Source: Punica granatum
Taxonomy: Eukaryota; Streptophyta; Magnoliopsida; Myrtales; Lythraceae
Reading direction: 5' to 3'
Length of the DNA stretch: 64,000 nucleotides
NCBI RefSeq assembly: GCF_007655135.1
Contig: NC_045129.1
Span: 2,356,001 to 2,420,000 of the forward strand
Both the position numbers and the translations under genes were made by a program. Each line of letters opens with the position of its first letter. The stretch's first letter is position 1. The notes beneath the pieces are model-generated. The model was not told where the DNA came from and searched no databases. It was given only the letters and a program-made list of their open reading frames with translations. Positions 58,832 to 64,000 of this stretch are shown piece by piece.

Positions 58832-61800
58832 TGTTGATACCCCTAGCTTTTATGAAATTAAGGGTCCTACAACTCGGCGCATATGGAGGCTTAGGGCATT
58901 TTGTAGCAATCTTACACGCACTGCTCACTGGTGTAACTATTTATTGTTCATGCTATGTGGATAATCTCACTCTCAAATTTGAGAATAAAATCGTTTCATG
59001 TACAGACAACATAAAGTATAGAAAAACAAGTTCTTGACTGAAAAGTTTCCATCCATCCTTCCTGGTGAATTCTGCAGCCGGGCGTTATTTCCTTCTCATA
59101 TTCTCTACAATTTTACTCAATTTCGGAGATTGTTTCGTACACGAGTGTCGTCCTTTGCTGGAGGCGCGTGCTTTTATGGGAGATCTATTTGCGTAGAATG
59201 TGTTTGTGCTTTCTCTAGTAAGCAATTTCTTGGGCAGAAGCTAGCTTCGCTGCATGCTGCAACACAGGATAACAACTATCGAGCGTTCAGTGGAAACCAA
59301 TTTGAGCCCGACACAGGGGCGCGGGATTCACGCCCTGCTTTTAGAAACTCCCTCCTGCCATGGATTGCTAGTTTTTGCCGTAACTTCCAGGTAGGTCCGA
59401 AGCTGATAATAAGAATCAGAAGAAAATAAAATTGAAAAAAAAAAAAAAGAGTTGTTAATTCGTTGGCCAAAAAGTAAAAAATACTTATCGAATGCAATCT
59501 ATTGAGCCAAAAAGTAATGGTTCGAGTGGGCATGGATCGCTGGGATGTGGCTGGCCCGAATGGAGCCTCGTCTGGCCCCCGTGTCCTGATGGGTTGGCAA
59601 GAGAGCCCCCTTCGTTTACAGCCTCGGCGGTAGATGCCGCTACGTGTTGTTTATATGATTGCTGTAAAGAGTTAAAAAGCTTTCGGTGTGGGGTTCTTCT
59701 CCTTGCGATGAGGCCAAATCCAATGAAAAGAAAGTTAAATAGGTACAAGGGGAGGAAAATTAGATCTATTCGACAAAGATGGTTTTGGGCATTCGGACTT
59801 CTAAATTTGCCTTGATGTTGAATTCGGTATTGCGATAAATGTTTATATCTATCATCTGCACCGTGTTTTTGAGCTATAGTTCTTCAAAATATGTAGATTT
59901 CATAAACTAGTGCTAGAGAGTACTGTAGGACTTCTATCAATCGTCCGCCCGCATTAAGATCTCGAGTTGTTTGTGTAAATGCAGGAATACAACATCAACC
60001 TCGATTGTGAATGAAGTTCCTATCAGGCTTAAGTAAAAGATATTATGAGAGAAATGTCACGGTTCCCGCTATACTGTATGGCTTGATGGAACAACGTATT
60101 GGAAGGGATTCAGTAATAATGCGACATTCAAATTGTAGTTTCATGCTCCAACTTCGGGATCGTATTTTTTGGGCAAAATATTTGTACTTTTTTTTTTTTT
60201 TGGTGAACAAAATATTTGTACATTAATTAGGCCATATATTTATAAATCAAGAGGTGGTGAACACCGCCTCTTGTAACATGTTATATGAGTGTCAATAAGG
60301 AAGAATGTTTGCCTGTGCCAAACTCTCCACAAATAGCAGAAGTACCACTGTTCTGTGAAAAATTAAGAAATTATGAACCTAACGTCTCTCTTTGGAAAAG
60401 GAAATATATCAATATATATATATATATATAATATATAAAAGTCGAATCACCAAATGTGAGAGCTTCATTTTTTAGCTGGGTGAGACGTATTCAGTTGCTT
60501 GAGAGGCCATTATTTTAAAACCCACAGCTCGTGATTTATTGTCTTTTTTACTGTTCAAAAAAATTAATTTTGAATGAGGAGATTCTCATAGCTATATTTT
60601 CACATTTCATAAAATTCGAATATATGTCCACTTTATTTGTATATATTGATAGATAATTATGAGTCTTTTATGAATTTGAAGTTTTTGAATATTTTAAAAA
60701 AGTCATCAAGGTACGAGATACTTTTTCAAATTCAATAAACTGAAAATTCTATAAATGATAGTCTTTAAAAAATATATTTTTACACATATATTTTCGATTG
60801 GCTTTAGTTTTTTATCCACCTTTACCGTGTATCATCTCTTTAAGGAAAATGTAATATATATATATATACAGGAAAATTTTATATATATATATACATATAT
60901 ACACGACTAACGTATATAAATATATTGTTGTATTTTTATAACATTAGAAGAAGTATTTATTTGATTTTTTATTTTTATTTATCCATACCATATTTGTATT
61001 AATTATATACATTTGATTATAATAAAAATAAAAATATTACCATGTAAAGCGCCATATAATGATGAAACAAAATAATGAGAAATATGAATCTTCTGTTATA
61101 ATCATTTTACATAATCCTTTATCCTCTCTTATTTTCTTTTTTCTTCAGTTACAAAAGAGACTCAAGACTTAATATAATGAAAGAAAAATCTCAAATAACT
61201 AATAAAATGGCACGGATAGTCCTACTAGGTATCGGACATGCAACAGTCGAAGGCGTGTGCCACTATGCAACATCCCCTTCTATTCCCTCTTATTTTTCGG
61301 CTACAAGGATCTCTTTTTTCTGATGTTGGACTTAGTCCTTCGAATAGTTAATTTAAGTAATTATGATTTGACACCTAAATTATTAATTTATCTTACAAAC
61401 TTTCATTTAGGCATCTCAATGATAATCCTTGTAATTATATTTGGTAATCCTTACCAAATGACCATGTTTCCTGAAAAGCATATGACCATGATTGCTACTT
61501 CGCAGAAAATCTATATATATAGCAAGTGGTCGGACACGTTTGTGAAATAACTGACGCACACAGCCCCAATAGTCACCAGCAACATACTCTTATCGAAGAT
61601 CTTGGATCATTAAATCGCAGAACCATTGACAGCGGTTTAACCGGATCGAACATTATTTTAAGAATTATTGATGGACATGCAAGAACAGCCACGACATTGG
61701 AGGTTAAGAACACCATAAGCTTATCCCCTTTCAAGTGCTTTGGCGGGTTACATATAGTCGAATTTACGGTTTGCAAGAAGATGATTGCACATGTAGCAAT

Positions 61801-62237
61801 GATTGCATGGGGATGTGGATCGTGGTATTGTGACAAGGAACCTGTTAAGGAGACCGATGATGCCGATTAATCTGGAGAAGAAGAAAGATACCAGGATATA
61901 CAGACCTTTTAGAATTTCAAGATCGATTCTTGAAATGAGACGATATCCATCGTGTTGCCCGTCTGGCTTCTTTCTTTTCTCTTGTTCTTCCTTTATTTTC
62001 TTAATTTATTAGATATTACATTTGGTTGATAAGGCATGAACAAGATCCAATACTTCAAGAAAGGAACCCAAAAAAAAAAAAGAAGAACTTATATAATTTT
62101 TTTCGTTGATATTTGAGAATAAATGATATTGTTGAATCCTGCATTTTCGATACAAAACAAGCATTTGCTGGTATCAAAATTATAAAGCAGAAGGGGAAAA
62201 GGATGTAGATACATAACGTTCTGCCGGTGACGTCTCG
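58832..62237. other. 3' flank of LEA_2 gene and intergenic DNA, no gene supported
   Basis: The first part should include the LEA_2 3' UTR. Frames at 59034-59429, 59492-59815, 61257-61550 and 61526-61870 show no recognisable domains. From about 60400 the sequence becomes very AT-rich with TA repeats (about 60410-60430 and 60855-60900). Confidence 0.45.
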
Positions 62238-62246
62238 GAGAAATTA

Positions 62247-63864
62247 GAGAAAATTATCACTGTCATCCCTTTACTTGCACCTTACCACCACTTAAATTCC
62301 TCATCAATTTTTGCCATCAATTTCGCTTAAACGTTGGGGTTCCGTCAATCAATTTAGTCCCAGCCGTCAATGTCACTAACGGATGTCTGACGTGGCTGCC
62401 TGGTTGGACAAAACGGTGTCAAAAAAATAATTTTCTAATATGACTTTCTAAAACTGTCACAGTGATCCTTTTACTTTTCTCAAGCCACCACTTTAGTCCC
62501 TCCTCAATTTTTGCCACCAATTTGGCCTAAATGTTGGAGTTTCGTCTATTAATTTCGTCATCCTCGTCAATGTCGCTAACGAATGTCTAACGTAGCTGCC
62601 TTGTTAGAAAAATGAGGTCAAAAAATTATTTTTAATCAGAGTTTCCAAAACGAAGTCGCTTTTGGTAATTTTTTTTAAAGTTATTTATTTATTTTAACGG
62701 ATGAAGGGGTAGGCCCACCGGGACCTCCCCAAACCAAGGGGCAACGATCGACCGGGGAGGCCCCGATCGGTCTCCCCTCCTTCCCGAATCCCTCTGTTTA
62801 ACTCTTTCGGTGAAGGTAATGCTGATGATCGAAGGAAGAGATGCATAAGCTCATTAGAGAAAAGGAGGCTGCTAGAAGGGGCCTACAGTTGAGCTACTAC
62901 GATGGAGAAACACTTGAAAGAGACTGAAGAGGCGACATGAAGCTCGTTATAGTTCTTAGGAAAGGGAAATTGAGATTAGTCGTTAGAGCTGGACACGAGG
63001 CTGAACTAAGAATGACTTCAGAGCTCTTGATACTACTAATCCGTCTCCTTATCCGATTAATTAGTATCAGGAGCTCCGAAGTCATTCCCAGTTCAGCCTC
63101 GTGTCCAACTCTAACGACTAACCTCAATTTCCCTTACCTAAAAGCTATAGCGAATTTCAGGTTGCCTCTTTAGTCCCTTTTCAGTGTTCTTCCATCGTAG
63201 CAGCTCAGTCACAGGCCCTTCCGAGCAACCTCCCTCCTCTCCAACGAACTAATGCATCTCTTCCTTCAATTAGCAGCATCACCCTCACTGAAAGAGTAAA
63301 ACAGAGGGATTCAAAAAAGGGGGCGAGACCGACTGGGCCCTCCCTGGCCGGCCACTGCCCCCGTGGTCTAGGGAGGTCTCGCTAGTCTACCCCTTCATCC
63401 GTTAAAGTAATAGATAAATAAATAAATAAATTTTCAAAAAACTGCCAAAAGCGACTTTACTTTAGAAACTCTGATTAAAAATAATATTTTGAAGTCATTT
63501 TCTCCAACAAGGCAGATAAGTCAGACATCCGTTGGCGACATTGATGGCAAGGACGAAATTAATAGATGGAACCCCTATGTTTGGGCTAAATTGGTGGCAA
63601 AAATTGAGGAGGGACTAAATTGGTGGCTCAAGAAAAGTAAAAGGATGATAATGATAGTTTTGGAAAGTCAGATTAAAAAATTATTTTTTTGGCACCGTTT
63701 TGTCCAACGAGGCAGCCACGTCAGACATCCGTTAGTGACATTGACGGCTGGGACTAAATTGAATGATGGAACCCCAACGTTTAAGCAAAATTGATGGCAA
63801 AAATTGATGAGGGACTTAAGTGGTGGCAAGGTACAAGTAAAGGGATGACAGTAATAGTTTTCTC
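62247..63864. mobile_element. Mutator-like foldback element
   Basis: Almost the whole 1618 bp is one inverted repeat with arms of about 790-800 bp meeting near 63048. The left end GAGAAAATTATCACTGTCAT pairs with a right end that reads GAGAAAACTATTACTGTCAT on the other strand. Perfect 9-bp duplications GAGAAATTA flank it (62238-62246, 63865-63873). A 9-bp duplication and long terminal inverted repeats beginning GAGA fit Mutator-like elements. Each arm holds two diverged direct copies of a roughly 200-bp unit (62255-62455 and 62456-62660 on the left). The central arms give mirror-image frames of 76 and 78 codons that are palindrome artefacts. No transposase is present. Confidence 0.85.
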
Positions 63865-64000
63865 GAGAAATTAGGATTGATGTTCACAAGAAACTAGGGA
63901 TGGAAAAAGATGGGGAGAACTTGATGAGGATTTGTTATTCAATCAAGCCTCTGGGGGCATCAAACTAATGGTTAGGATCTTTTGTTTTTAAAAATTTATT

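Noticed and set aside
62897..63173. Two similar frames on opposite strands (76 and 78 codons)
   Set aside because: They mirror each other because they fall in the two arms of the foldback element; they are palindrome artefacts, not genes.
1..64000. CRISPR arrays, operons, phage or bacterial defence systems
   Set aside because: The window is plant nuclear DNA. Repeats present are transposons, microsatellites and the LTR minisatellite; none has regular repeat-spacer structure.

Overview
This is nuclear DNA from a flowering plant, most likely a eudicot. The evidence is long multi-exon genes with GT-AG introns, AT-rich introns and intergenic DNA, plant-specific gene families (GNOM-like ARF-GEF, MSH7, ALDH2C4, an arabinogalactan peptide, LEA_2) and a dense layer of plant-type transposons (LINEs, SINEs, MITEs, LTR and Helitron remnants, a Mutator-like foldback). 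The species cannot be fixed from sequence alone. Exon boundaries below were derived by hand from GT/AG sites and reading-frame continuity. All eight multi-exon models close without internal stops.

Layout. Positions 1-3171 hold no firm gene, only a decayed LINE piece (about 2170-2710). Then come GNL2 (3172-7686, minus, 3 exons, 1372 aa), with an antisense tRNA-Leu(AAG) in its first intron, and MSH7 (8318-14789, minus, 17 exons, 1090 aa). From 15415 to 51724 lies a head-to-tail array of four ALDH2C4-type aldehyde dehydrogenase genes, all minus, all with the same nine-exon structure and all intact: A (15415-21178), B (27805-31529), C (35159-47044) and D (47844-51724). The spaces and introns of the array are filled with mobile elements: a LINE in A intron 1, a Helitron-type helicase remnant and a hAT-like MITE between A and B, LINE RNase H pieces and a MITE between B and C, and two nested solo LTRs in C intron 1. 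The right end has a SINE nested in a SINE (about 52915-53412), an arabinogalactan peptide gene (55848-56207, minus) divergent from a LEA_2/NHL-type membrane protein gene (57091-58831, plus), and a 1.6-kb foldback element with 9-bp target duplications (62247-63864).

How the genes relate. GNL2 is the pollen-type ARF exchange factor, and MSH7 is the plant-specific MutS partner of MSH2. They are neighbours on one strand with no obvious functional link. The four ALDH genes are products of serial tandem duplication, with C and D the youngest pair because even intron and promoter sequence is shared. By family they should oxidise hydroxycinnamaldehydes (coniferaldehyde, sinapaldehyde) to ferulic and sinapic acid in the cytosol.

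I did not find a convincing new biochemical system. The most notable features are the ALDH array with its conserved promoter block and insertion history, the nested solo LTRs, the foldback element, and the tRNA gene inside a protein-gene intron.
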